From positions 62,001-126,000 of the forward strand of contig CAYXZD010000005.1 in NCBI GenBank assembly GCA_964469565.1: a stretch of 64,000 nt of DNA, read 5' to 3'. This document shows positions 35,701 to 43,371 of the stretch, piece by piece (the first letter of the stretch is position 1; each line of letters begins with the position of its first letter). Position numbers and translations under genes: made by a program. This stretch comes from GCA-2720975 sp964469565. Lineage in GTDB: Bacteria; Planctomycetota; UBA1135; GCA-002686595. A model generated the notes under the pieces. It made no database searches, was not told where the DNA came from, and saw nothing but the letters and a program-made list of their open reading frames with translations.

Positions 35701-35977
35701 GGAAGGTACTGGAGTTGACCGAAAACACATCGATCGGCTGCGAGAAGAGAATCGAAATCTCTTGGTTCTGATAGGTATTGATAATGGAGCAGGTGATCTG
35801 GTCTCCCGCTGTTCCATTGGTGCAGCCCAAGGAACAGGACTCGACGTAGAAGGCACCGCTGCTCGCCCCTCCACCGCCGGAGCAAGCGGACAGCCCGCCC
35901 CCCAAACACAGCAAGAGCAGGAGGGAAGGCAGGGCGAAAAGGCCAGTGGCCGGATTGTGGGTCCGCTCGATACGCAT
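32786..35977 (-). CDS. Large Big_5/glycine-rich beta-helix-like lipoprotein B (paralogue of A)
   Basis: 1063 aa from ATG 35977; ATG 35995 is also possible but would lengthen the signal n-region. Lipobox LSAC, Cys32. Domain order is the same as in lipoprotein A: Cys-rich start, Big_5 (EISILFSQPIDVFSVNSSTF), second Big_5-like domain with IEVDDDGDLLTADRYDVDGD, Gly-rich beta-helix-like region (GGSGGGGGGGHPYGTW, GGFGGGALALTSGKRITVDG), then the same C-terminal domain. Long blocks are nearly identical to A, for example GNPDPVGFPGTVGNFPTS and LNTDLQTFPLT, so the pair arose by tandem duplication. The Asp run of A is replaced by DDEANSDTG. Probably surface exposed; role unknown. Confidence 0.82.
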   Translation of the reverse strand: MRIERTHNPATGLFALPSLLLLLCLGGGLSACSGGGGASSGAFYVESCSLGCTNGTAGDQITCSIINTYQNQEISILFSQPIDVFSVNSSTFQVVDVSNGTSPPGQFFGDPTNPQRLIFRPALSFDQNGNPIFGLKADTSYSIRIPGEVQDVFGPFIQSTSGQANQSRLECTILTSQGIIDPVPGAPTVVTTVDVVTGYDGNGNANQFDYDVVVTSTPEIDDVYRQTRVTFSFDDIMNVATLLDPASKSSPFISIEVDDDGDLLTADRYDVDGDYSFGVDFDNLRTYLYFDSTLPLPSAGPTAPLAPRRIVITIPANVQDLVSNPIAAGGGSRSFIPELSTFQESLLPPGGEDFTVSWPSAGSNEDGNRSGAFWGGGTLVPGIGGGSGRLGDLLIPAGLSVILNTDLQTFPLTTSDGFLISQIPDVIGNPDPVGFPGTVGNFPTSITVTDGAFEFNSLVMEPGSSLRFEGINPARLYVRGPVEVKPGAVIDLTGVVPADHDSTITDPKLLLSTPLNAASGGDGGFGGSRFDMTVNAAMVALLACENDPVFVADAHTSGYKGMGVGREGKKGAGLGGDKYPQRYPAVDLQTTGAQGIGFNVNTLFDPITLDTQCRSFMVGGSGSGGSYATAGGIGVASSLFPTTDFPGTSNNAADTPGGDPSEVGLNPPAENNVGYVARKLNWTRGDLRGGSGGGGGGGHPYGTWADGHNGANVDACVGPLSMFHAWVDHSGARGGFGGGALALTSGKRITVDGTIDARGSRGGEPRNELPPALCDIDFGQYATPGGGGSGGAVKLQSIVVDLSATPGTINVSGGAGGTAKQWANSVGGSGGAGLVRIEDMLGITRAAAAPSILPFDPTDNSLGWVSVDSGPDAADGPGWVISNNRPDSFSGTSSCWLTPIGSTVNSVYFVDDEANSDTGSAAQMGWNMDLLYTPPGQSQVTIPFRGANGFFLGSFENEFGKSLGTQGGTVPAAPIVVRFQGARATGPVSNCDLDLNDPNNGLVPGSVTPWVDHPSVLNDFQPPPNLMRFVVIFDNTRLPGDIPRQILDQVGGITNFWVRVLPD

Positions 35978-36305
35978 GGAGGTCCGTGGGGGCATGTAGG
36001 AGCCCGTGTAAAATCAGCTGAGCCGAGAGGGGAGTCCTCGGCATAAAACAGGGGGGGGTAGTCCGAACCTCAAGCGAGCTCCAGACCCATGACCTACCCT
36101 AACCGGGACGCCTAGTTGCGCTCCAGTAGGAATCGGTGGGTCGAAGGGGCTCGTCAGAGATCAGGGGGGGCACTATATTGCCGTCTGTGCAGCCAATGCC
36201 AAGGCCTTGGCTAGGGCATCCGACAGACCCATGCATGCTCCCCCCCTCCGGGTGGGCTCAGACGCCTCCCATCGCCACCCCCCTGGCCTCTCCGACCCCC
36301 CGCCC
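35978..36305. other. Divergent intergenic region with G8 and G7 tracts
   Basis: Divergent promoter region between lipoprotein B (-) and the HEAT lipoprotein (+). It holds two homopolymer runs, G8 at 36051-36058 and G7 at 36164-36170, the second directly followed by TATATT (36174-36179), which could be a -10 box for the + gene. No convincing -35 accompanies it. The + frame is open from TTG 36207, but that stretch looks like untranslated leader. Confidence 0.45.
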
Positions 36306-37277
36306 ATGTCCCTCCCAGAGCCATACCCCCCATCAGTGAACCCCAGCCGCCCAGCCTGCACGCTCCTGCTTTGCCTTGGGTTATGCTTCACCAGTTGTAC
36401 GCTCGACTCTCCTGAGGACCCCAGCCCATCCAGCGGGAGTCCCACTGTTTCAAAAGGGGACGCCGGTTCTGACGGAGTGATTCGAGATGAAGCCGGGATT
36501 CCTGTCGGCGCTCCGGTCAGCCAAGCAGCTCGGGATGAGATCAAGGCCTTCGTCGAGGCCATGATCCCACCACCGCTCGAAGAAACGAGCGACCTACACG
36601 ACCAGTGGCTTCACCGCACACGCGCGCTGATCAAGGACCTGGAGACTCGGGGGGAAGAGCTTGGCCACGCTGCCCTGCACGCATTCAGCGGTGAAGTCAG
36701 CGACCGCACGGTTACACGCCATGCCCTGCTGTCCATCGGCGCTCGCTGCGCCCCCGAGAGCGCCGCACCTCTCCTCAACGAATTGATGGGTACCTACGGT
36801 TACCGAATCGATGACCGCACCTCCGCAGCCACCCTACTCGCGGAAGCGGATCCAGCCCTCTTCATGCAATCCGCCGGCCCACATCTGCGACGACGGGAAC
36901 GGGCCAGCAAGACCATGCCCCCCGACGAATTCCTCATCCGTGGCTGGGTCACGGCATGCGCCAAGAGCGGCAAGTCCGCAGTGGACATGTGTGCAGACGT
37001 TGCCACCAACCTCGTCATCGACCCGCCCGCTCGTTACGCCGCCACCGAAGCCCTCGGCAAGTTTCCCCACGACCCTCTCGCACGCGAAGCCCTCAAGGCC
37101 AACCTTGTGGAGTCCACCGGCGACTCCTACCTCCGCCGCAAGGCTGCCCAAGCCATTCGAGTGTCGTTCAACCATGAGGAGGCCTGCGCCCTCTTCTCCC
37201 ATGTCCTCTCCTTGGAAGTGGATGCAACCTTTGCTGCCTTCCTAACCGATATGCTGCAATCCATGGGCTGCCGCTAG
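36306..37277 (+). CDS. HEAT-repeat-like lipoprotein
   Basis: 323 aa from ATG 36306, chosen over TTG 36207 because the signal peptide (PACTLLLCLGLCFTSC) then has a normal n-region; Cys31 is a possible lipidation site. After a Ser/Pro/Asp linker come helical repeats: VTRHALLSIGARCAPESAAP, SAATLLAEADPALF, PPARYAATEALGKFPHDPLA and YLRRKAAQAIRVSFN. This is the PBS-lyase HEAT pattern of protein-binding scaffolds. It is the second exported HEAT protein in the window (see 2638). Its stop is 1 nt before tatD, so the two are probably co-transcribed. Confidence 0.72.
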   Translation: MSLPEPYPPSVNPSRPACTLLLCLGLCFTSCTLDSPEDPSPSSGSPTVSKGDAGSDGVIRDEAGIPVGAPVSQAARDEIKAFVEAMIPPPLEETSDLHDQWLHRTRALIKDLETRGEELGHAALHAFSGEVSDRTVTRHALLSIGARCAPESAAPLLNELMGTYGYRIDDRTSAATLLAEADPALFMQSAGPHLRRRERASKTMPPDEFLIRGWVTACAKSGKSAVDMCADVATNLVIDPPARYAATEALGKFPHDPLAREALKANLVESTGDSYLRRKAAQAIRVSFNHEEACALFSHVLSLEVDATFAAFLTDMLQSMGCR

Positions 37278-37278
37278 G

Positions 37279-38058
37279 ATGATCGTCGACACCCACAGCC
37301 ACCTATTCTGGAAAGACTTCGACGGTGACCGAGCCGAGGTCATCGAGCGCGCCCGATCGGCGGGAGTCGAGCAGATGCTTGTTGTTGGCACCGACAAAGC
37401 AACGTCGCAAGCGGCATGGGATCTTTGCCAAGGTGTTCCCCACTTGCACCCCACCGCAGGGATTCACCCCCATGATGCGGAACAGATTGACGATCCAGAG
37501 GCCCGCAATCTGATTCGCAGTCTCTGCACACGACCTGATTGTGTGGCCGTGGGTGAAACGGGCTTGGACTTCTTCAAGGAATACTCTCCCCGTTCCGCTC
37601 AAGAGCGTGCCTTTCACTGGCACCTAGCCTTGGCCTGTGAGCTCGACAAGCCAGTCATTATTCACTGCCGTGATGCCCACGATGCCACGCTGGCTATGGT
37701 GCGCGAGTACCCAGCCATTCGTGGAGTCATGCATTGCTACACCATGGGCAATGAAGAGCTACCCGAATACCTCGCCCAGGGGTTGTACATCTCGTTCTCG
37801 GGCATCGTGACGTTCAAGGGCAGCTCGGAGAATCGAGAAGCCGCTCTCAATGTGCCACTCGACCGTATGCTGGTGGAAACCGATTGTCCGTTCCTCGCAC
37901 CGCAGGGACATCGCGGCAAGCGCAATGAGCCCGCTTTTACGCGCGTGGTCCTTGAATCGATCGCACAACTGCGCGGGATCGATGTGGCCGACTTGGAACG
38001 AGCCACGACTGCCAATGCTTGTCGCCTGTTTGGGCTCAGTGCGCCCAATAACGCATGA
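37279..38058 (+). CDS. tatD: TatD family metal-dependent deoxyribonuclease
   Basis: 259-aa TIM-barrel hydrolase. TatD is a 3'-5' exonuclease or AP endonuclease implicated in DNA repair and DNA degradation. Metal ligands and signatures are complete: VDTHSHL (start), PTAGIHPHDAE, AVGETGLDFFKEYSP, PVIIHCRDAHDATL, GVMHCYTM, and the C-terminal LVETDCPFLAPQGHRGKRNEP with the metal-binding Asp. Length fits the family. It ends inside the strong hairpin 38057-38089 and converges with pilA. Confidence 0.93.
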   Translation: MIVDTHSHLFWKDFDGDRAEVIERARSAGVEQMLVVGTDKATSQAAWDLCQGVPHLHPTAGIHPHDAEQIDDPEARNLIRSLCTRPDCVAVGETGLDFFKEYSPRSAQERAFHWHLALACELDKPVIIHCRDAHDATLAMVREYPAIRGVMHCYTMGNEELPEYLAQGLYISFSGIVTFKGSSENREAALNVPLDRMLVETDCPFLAPQGHRGKRNEPAFTRVVLESIAQLRGIDVADLERATTANACRLFGLSAPNNA

Positions 38059-38089
38059 GGGGCGCCGACCACATCGGTCGGCGCCCCTC
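38057..38089. terminator. Strong bidirectional hairpin between tatD and pilA
   Basis: GAGGGGCGCCGACC-ACATC-GGTCGGCGCCCCTC is a perfect 14-bp stem with a 5-nt loop, and the first two stem bases belong to the tatD stop codon. A T-run (TTTT) appears only about 24 nt later on the + strand. Its position between two convergent genes fits a shared terminator. Confidence 0.85.
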
Positions 38090-38112
38090 GTAGAGTCCTC
38101 TGGACGTTCGTT

Positions 38113-38853
38113 TTAGTTGCCGACGGCGGTCCAGACGTTGGTGTCCACGGCGGTCTTATTCATGATGGCAAGACCGAGTTGATCACTCATGCTGGCAGTG
38201 TCGTAAGCTGCACTGTAGGCAGGAATACTCGTCGTACCCTCGTAGCTGAGCGCCTTGCAATCGGTTGCAATGATGTCTTGATCCTGGTTGATAAAGAAAC
38301 ACCGGTTGCCGGTCTTGCCCTGCTGAGAGGGCCAAGCGTAGGCGCACCAGTAGATCTCACAGTTCGCCGAATCTGGCGATCCTGCACCGACTGTCGCACC
38401 GCCACCAGCAGCCTCCTCGACACCAGCAATAGCTCCGGCTGCGGTCGCGGCAGGAAGGAAGATTTTGAACATGTAGCCCTGGCGCTCAACGATGCTCGTA
38501 GCGACGTTGCCAAAAGGGGTCGCAAGGAAGGGGGGCGAGAGCACGCCGCCACTTAGGTCGGGAACGGCGCCAACACCACCCCAGGCACGCATGGCGTCCG
38601 CACCAGCGAGCTCGCCGAAGTAGCCGAATTCCCCGCCACCGTCAGCGTCGGTGTCGATGGAGCAAGACGCTTGGAATTGTTGTTGGGCACCAGCGATAGT
38701 ACGCAGAGTCGCAACAGCGGCGTTCTCGTTAGCGGAGAGACGCGCACTCATCAGCTTGGGAAGGGCCACGGCGGCCACGATGGCAATGATGGCCACCACG
38801 ATCATCAACTCGATCAGGGTGAAACCAGACTGGCGGTTGGTACGAATAGTCAT
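38113..38853 (-). CDS. pilA: Type IV major pilin-like protein
   Basis: 246 aa from ATG 38853 (AGGA about 11 nt upstream). The class III leader is short: MTIRTNRQSG, then FTLIELMIVVAIIAIVAAVAL, so PilD would cleave after Gly10 and methylate Phe; Glu5 of the mature pilin is present. The helix is followed by a large C-terminal domain with four or more Cys and an Asp loop (DTDADGGGEFGYFGEL) that resembles Ca-binding sites in type II secretion pseudopilins. Low-complexity Ala/Gly segment in the middle. Last gene of the pil operon, 255 nt downstream of pilC, so it may also have its own promoter. It could be a pseudopilin instead of the main fibre subunit. Confidence 0.88.
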   Translation of the reverse strand: MTIRTNRQSGFTLIELMIVVAIIAIVAAVALPKLMSARLSANENAAVATLRTIAGAQQQFQASCSIDTDADGGGEFGYFGELAGADAMRAWGGVGAVPDLSGGVLSPPFLATPFGNVATSIVERQGYMFKIFLPAATAAGAIAGVEEAAGGGATVGAGSPDSANCEIYWCAYAWPSQQGKTGNRCFFINQDQDIIATDCKALSYEGTTSIPAYSAAYDTASMSDQLGLAIMNKTAVDTNVWTAVGN

Positions 38854-39108
38854 AGTGAATAGGGTCCTTAGAGACTTGGGCGGCCTCCCACAGGGGAGGT
38901 CAGGGGTGAGCCCTGAAGGGCCCTGTTGTTTTTGATGGGGTTGTTGAACAAGAGCACCCGTGAGGGGCTCCGGTTGAAAACGGCTCTGGATCCATCCCAG
39001 AGGCCTTGACACGTACTCTTGATCGACTTTTTGGCCACGATGCTTGAGCGCCCCTGCGCCCGAATGCATCTCCGTCTCACTTCGAGGCACCCTGCCCCCA
39101 TGGGCTCT
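38854..39108 (-). other. pilC-pilA intergenic leader with hairpin
   Basis: 255 nt without a gene; the open frame through it is an artefact of the pilA frame. An 8-bp stem (GGCCTCCC/GGGAGGTC, one G-T pair, 4-nt loop) lies at 38882-38901. Next to it are CAGGG/CCCTG repeats. The hairpins precede the pilA start by about 30 nt and could stabilise a pilin mRNA or act as an attenuator. Confidence 0.45.
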
Positions 39109-40338
39109 CTAGGGCCCGACGTTGCCAGCCATATCGAAGATTGGCATGAAAATGGCCATCACCACGGTCCCTACGATGGCCCCCATGACTGTGATCAGGA
39201 TGGGCTCGATCAAGCTGGTCAGGGCCTTGACCTGGGCCTTCACCTGGCCATCGTAGAAATCAGAGATTTTCTCGAGCAGCGTCTCGAGGGCACCCGTGCG
39301 CTCGCCAATGGCAATCATGCGGACCACCATGGGAGGGAATACGGGCTCACTGGCCAGGGGCTCGGAGAGCAGATTGCCGTCGCGCACACTGTCCCGGGAC
39401 TTGGCCACAGCCCGGCTCATGATCAGGTTACCCGAAGTGTGGCCCACGATATCGAGGGTCGCCATGATGGGCACGCCCGAGCGGATGAGAGTCGAAAACG
39501 TGCGGCTGAAACGTGCCAGACAGACCTTCCTTACAAGTCCCCCAAAAATGGGTACCTGCAAGAGGACGCGATCAAAGAGGAAGGCCCCACGTTGGGTTCC
39601 CTTGACCAGCTTGAGTGATCCGAACACTGCAATCACAGTCAGTAGGACAACCGTTGCATTCTCTGCCAACATGTTGGAGAACGCCAACACGCCCAAGGTC
39701 AATGCCGGCAGCTTGGCATCCATCGTGGCAAAGACTTCCTTGAATGAGGGCACGACGCCCATCATCAAGAACGCCGTGATGCCAAGGACGAGGACCATCG
39801 AGATGACCGGATAGGTCATGGCCGATCGGATTTCACGGGTCAGAGCATCCGACTCCTCTTGGTAGTCCGCCAGACGGTCGAGGATCAGATCCATCTGACC
39901 GGAGACCTCCCCAGCGCGCACCATATTGATGTACAAATGATTGAAGACCTGGCCACATCCCTCCATCGCCTGAGAGAGGTCCGAGCCACCTCGCAAGTCA
40001 GAGACCAAGCTCTCACAGCAGGCACGCATCCCCGGAGACTCAGCTTGAGCACCCAATACCTCAAGGGACTCAAGCAAACTCAGACCCGCCCCCACCATGG
40101 TGGCGAGCTGACGAGTGAACATGACCAACTCGCCCTTGCGAGCATAGATACGAGCCTTTCCAGACCTGAAGGGCATGTCAAAGCTAAGTGACTTGTGCCG
40201 CCCCGCTTCGTCGAGTTGCAAGACCGCAAGCTCCTTTGAGCGCAACTCAGCTAGGGCCTCGGCCTTGTTGGCAGCGCTGATTGTTCCTTCGACTCGGCCC
40301 CCACGGGCATCCTTGGCTGCGTACTTGAAGTGATTCAC
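39109..40338 (-). CDS. pilC: Type IV pilus inner-membrane platform protein
   Basis: 409-aa protein of the PilC/GspF family, the membrane platform turned by the PilB and PilT motors. It has two T2SSF domains: the first with FTRQLATMVGAGLSLLESLE and RGGSDLSQAMEG, the second with FSRTFSTLIRSGVPIMATLD and MAIGERTGALETLLEKISDF. Membrane segments surround TYPVISMVLVLGITAFLMMG and the C-terminal ITVMGAIVGTVVMAIFMPIF. The end motif PIFDMAGNVGP is typical. It begins 22 nt after pilB ends. Confidence 0.94.
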   Translation of the reverse strand: MNHFKYAAKDARGGRVEGTISAANKAEALAELRSKELAVLQLDEAGRHKSLSFDMPFRSGKARIYARKGELVMFTRQLATMVGAGLSLLESLEVLGAQAESPGMRACCESLVSDLRGGSDLSQAMEGCGQVFNHLYINMVRAGEVSGQMDLILDRLADYQEESDALTREIRSAMTYPVISMVLVLGITAFLMMGVVPSFKEVFATMDAKLPALTLGVLAFSNMLAENATVVLLTVIAVFGSLKLVKGTQRGAFLFDRVLLQVPIFGGLVRKVCLARFSRTFSTLIRSGVPIMATLDIVGHTSGNLIMSRAVAKSRDSVRDGNLLSEPLASEPVFPPMVVRMIAIGERTGALETLLEKISDFYDGQVKAQVKALTSLIEPILITVMGAIVGTVVMAIFMPIFDMAGNVGP

Positions 40339-40360
40339 GGGGAATTGGGCTAGGGGGTTT

Positions 40361-42067
40361 TCAGTCAGAGAGCGTTACACGCAGGACTTCCTCGATAGTG
40401 GTCACCCCGCGGGAGGCGTTGAGCATGCCCACACGACGCAGGGTCAGCATGCCCTCGGCCACGGCCTGGGCCTTGATTTCGGCCTTCGATGCCGAATCGT
40501 TGATCATGCGCTTGAGGGTCGGGCTGACCCGCATAGTCTCAAAAATGGGGAAACGGCCGCGATATCCCTGGTGACAGTGGCGGCAGCCGTCGACTTGGGC
40601 TTCATAGAATTCATTGGCGGGGCCAAGGTCCTCGGGACTGAGGCCCCAGGCGAGCAGGCGCTCCTCTGCAGGGGCCGCACAAGGAATGCGGCAGTGTGTG
40701 CACAGGCGTCGACCTAGGCGTTGGGCACACACACACAACACCGAACTGGAGACCATGAATGGATCCACGCCCATGTCCGCCAAACGAGAAATGGTCCCTG
40801 GGGCATCGTTTGTGTGCAGGGTCGATAATACGAGGTGGCCGGTCAGAGCCGCCTTGACTGCGATGTCTGCAGTTTCCTTGTCACGTATCTCGCCCAGCAA
40901 GACCACATCGGGGTCCTGACGCAGAATCGAACGCAAAGCGCCGGCAAAGGTCATTCCACGCTTGGGGTTGACCGGGACCTGATTGATCCCGTCCATCTGG
41001 AATTCAACCGGATCCTCCACCGTTGTCACGTTCACCTCATCCGACGCAACCGCCTGCACGCACGAGTACAGTGTCGTGGACTTGCCAGACCCAGTGGGCC
41101 CAGTAACGAGCAGCATGCCATAGGGCGACTCGATGGCCTCGCGCACATCGGCCAAACACTTGGGTTCGTAGCCCATCCCATCCAAGGACATGCTCATGGA
41201 GCCAGCATCTAGGATTCTGATGACGCATTTTTCGCCCCCCACGACGGGCAGAATCGAGAGTCGACAGTCGATTGAGCGTCCCTCGAATCTGATCTGGAAC
41301 TTTCCGTCCTGAGGCACCTGGCGCTCAGCGATATCCAGTTGGGCTAAGATCTTGAGCCGCGAAGTCAGGGCCGGGAGAATCGCCTTCGGCGGTGACATGA
41401 CTGCCTTCATGCGTCCGTCAATTCGGTAGCGCACCCGCAGAGCCTTCTCCCCCGGTTCGATGTGAATGTCACTCGCTTTGGCCTTCAAGGCACGCAGTAA
41501 CACTAGATTCGCTAGTTTTACGGCAGGCGCCTCTCCCTCTTCCCCAGAGCCCTGCCCTAAATCCTGAGTTTCCTCCGCCTGTTCCTCAATGTGAACATCC
41601 TCCACACCGGAGACTTCCTCCATCATGTCGGCAACCTGCTGGGCTCCCTGATCGAAAGCCGCTTCTAGGGCAACGCCCAAAGCAGGTGCATGGCTGAAAA
41701 CAGTGCGTACAAAACACCCGGTGGAACGCCGGATGTCGTCGAACAGGAGTACATCGAAGGGGTCCGCCACCGCCAAAGTCAGGACGTCTGCATTCTTGGT
41801 GAGGGGCAGGATTCTGCGCCGCTTACAGTCTTCTTCAGAGATGGCCGCAATCGCCTCTGAATCGGGCTGAATCTCGAGGAGATTGACCGGCGCGATACCC
41901 GCCGCCGTACAAATCGTCTCTGCGATCAGATCCTCGTCCAACACTCCCTCTCTAACGAGATTCAACACCGGATCGGGCCCCTGACTCAGTGCATGGGCCC
42001 ACTGCTCGCTAGTGACGAGGTCAGCCTTCAGGAACAGGCGCCTGATCTTGTTGGAGTGCAGGACCAT
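40361..42067 (-). CDS. pilB: Type IV pilus assembly ATPase
   Basis: 568-aa hexameric secretion ATPase that drives pilus extension. The N-terminal MshEN/T2SSE_N domain (about 1-150) may bind c-di-GMP or contact PilC. The RecA-like domain carries Walker A GPTGSGKSTTLYS, Asp box EDPVEFQMDG, Walker B DPDVVLLGEIRDKETADIA and His box TGHLVLSTLHTNDAP. The PilB/GspE-specific zinc tetracysteine is present (CTHCRIPC, CRHCHQ), which separates it from PilT. An acidic linker near residue 170 (EEQAEETQDLGQGSGEEGE) is longer than usual. Its ATG shares one base with the stop of pilT. Confidence 0.94.
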   Translation of the reverse strand: MVLHSNKIRRLFLKADLVTSEQWAHALSQGPDPVLNLVREGVLDEDLIAETICTAAGIAPVNLLEIQPDSEAIAAISEEDCKRRRILPLTKNADVLTLAVADPFDVLLFDDIRRSTGCFVRTVFSHAPALGVALEAAFDQGAQQVADMMEEVSGVEDVHIEEQAEETQDLGQGSGEEGEAPAVKLANLVLLRALKAKASDIHIEPGEKALRVRYRIDGRMKAVMSPPKAILPALTSRLKILAQLDIAERQVPQDGKFQIRFEGRSIDCRLSILPVVGGEKCVIRILDAGSMSMSLDGMGYEPKCLADVREAIESPYGMLLVTGPTGSGKSTTLYSCVQAVASDEVNVTTVEDPVEFQMDGINQVPVNPKRGMTFAGALRSILRQDPDVVLLGEIRDKETADIAVKAALTGHLVLSTLHTNDAPGTISRLADMGVDPFMVSSSVLCVCAQRLGRRLCTHCRIPCAAPAEERLLAWGLSPEDLGPANEFYEAQVDGCRHCHQGYRGRFPIFETMRVSPTLKRMINDSASKAEIKAQAVAEGMLTLRRVGMLNASRGVTTIEEVLRVTLSD

Positions 42068-43131
42068 CAGGCAGCCTTCACCGCTGAGTGCAGTTCATTT
42101 GGATCTGGACAAGCCAGTTCGGCGTCCGCAAGGGATATCTTCCCCGCAGCCACAAGATCGGCCAGCGACTGCGCCAGGGTGGTCATTCCCAAGCGGCCCC
42201 CCGTTTGGATTTGAGAGTAGATTTGGTGCGCCTTGCCATCGCGAATGAGGGCGCGCACGCCCGAGTTGGCCATGAGAATCTCTGCTGCTAAGTGACGACC
42301 CGAACCCGAAGCGCACTTCAGGAGCTTCTGACTAAAGACTGCCTGAAGTGTGAAAGACAGCATGGTCCGCACCTGCGCCTGCTGATGGGAAGGAAAAACA
42401 TCGATGATGCGGTTGAGCGTCTGGACCGCATCCGAAGTGTGCAAGGTCGCAAAGGTCAGGTGGCCCGTCTCTGCAAGGGTGAGAGCTGCTTCAATCGTCT
42501 CATGATCGCGCAACTCCCCGACGAGGACCACATCCGGATCCTGTCGCAACACAGAACGCAGGGCGCTCTTGAAACTGTGAGTATCTCCACCGATTTCACG
42601 CTGATTGACCAGGCAGTGCTTGTGCACATGAGTGAATTCAACAGGATCCTCAATGGTGACAATGTGAGCTTGACGCGTCCCATTGATGTGATTGATCATC
42701 GAGGCTAGGGTGGTCGACTTGCCCGAGCCGGTGGCACCTGTGACCAACACCAGCCCTGCTTGCAGGGCGCAAATGCGTCGTACAGTCTCGATTGGAAGGC
42801 CGAGGGTCTCAAAGTCGGGCACTTCATTGGGAATCGAGCGCAGCACGCAGGCAGCTGCGCCCTGCTGGTGAAAGACATTGACCCGGAAGCGGCCGTAACC
42901 CTCCAAGCCAATAGAGCAGTCCAGCTCCAGTTCCGCGTCGAAGCGGGCCACCTGATCGGCGCACAGGATACTCGTCGCCATCCGTCGGGTGTCCTCCGAG
43001 CTGAGGACACCACACTCCACAGGAAGTAGCTCCCCATCCACGCGAATGCGCGGCGGACTGCCTACCGAGACATGGAGGTCGGACCCTCCCTGGCGCACCA
43101 TGAGCGCCAGCAGTTCTTCCATCGTGATCAT
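42067..43131 (-). CDS. pilT: Type IV pilus retraction ATPase
   Basis: 354-aa motor for pilus disassembly and retraction, needed for twitching and DNA uptake. Signatures are SDLHVSVGSPPRIRVDGEL at the N-terminus, Walker A GATGSGKSTTLASMI, Asp box TIEDPVEF, Walker B LRQDPDVVLVGELRDHETIE, His box TGHLTFATLHTSDAVQT, then the PilT-like C-terminus (LAAEILMANSGVRALIRDGK and QIQTGGRLGMTTLAQSLADL). No zinc Cys motif, as expected for PilT. First gene of the pil operon. The 240 nt upstream hold the terminator of the EF-G paralogue, so the operon promoter should lie between 43132 and 43270. Confidence 0.95.
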   Translation of the reverse strand: MITMEELLALMVRQGGSDLHVSVGSPPRIRVDGELLPVECGVLSSEDTRRMATSILCADQVARFDAELELDCSIGLEGYGRFRVNVFHQQGAAACVLRSIPNEVPDFETLGLPIETVRRICALQAGLVLVTGATGSGKSTTLASMINHINGTRQAHIVTIEDPVEFTHVHKHCLVNQREIGGDTHSFKSALRSVLRQDPDVVLVGELRDHETIEAALTLAETGHLTFATLHTSDAVQTLNRIIDVFPSHQQAQVRTMLSFTLQAVFSQKLLKCASGSGRHLAAEILMANSGVRALIRDGKAHQIYSQIQTGGRLGMTTLAQSLADLVAAGKISLADAELACPDPNELHSAVKAA

Positions 43132-43274
43132 GATCGAGATACCCCTTGAGTGCGGTGCTCCCCTTACGGACTTGCCAGGCGAGGAGCGCTCATCAGTGAT
43201 CGGCCGATCAACTAGGGCGACCTGAGCCCTGACCTAGCCCAGGCGGGTGCGAACGGCCTATCCATCAAAAGAAG

Positions 43275-43309
43275 CAGCCCCCCTGTCTCCACTTGAGGCA
43301 GGGGGGCTG
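43275..43309 (-). terminator. Rho-independent terminator of the EF-G paralogue
   Basis: CAGCCCCCCTG pairs perfectly with CAGGGGGGCTG, and the stem extends inward by four more pairs (one G-T) to a 5-nt loop. On the minus strand the hairpin is followed by CTTCTTTTG, a T-rich tail. It sits 63 nt past the stop of the gene at 43372. Confidence 0.88.
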
Positions 43310-43371
43310 TTGCATGCTCACTCCGGGGTCCGATCCCCGGCGGCTTAGGGCAGCTCTAGAGAGGGGTGTGG

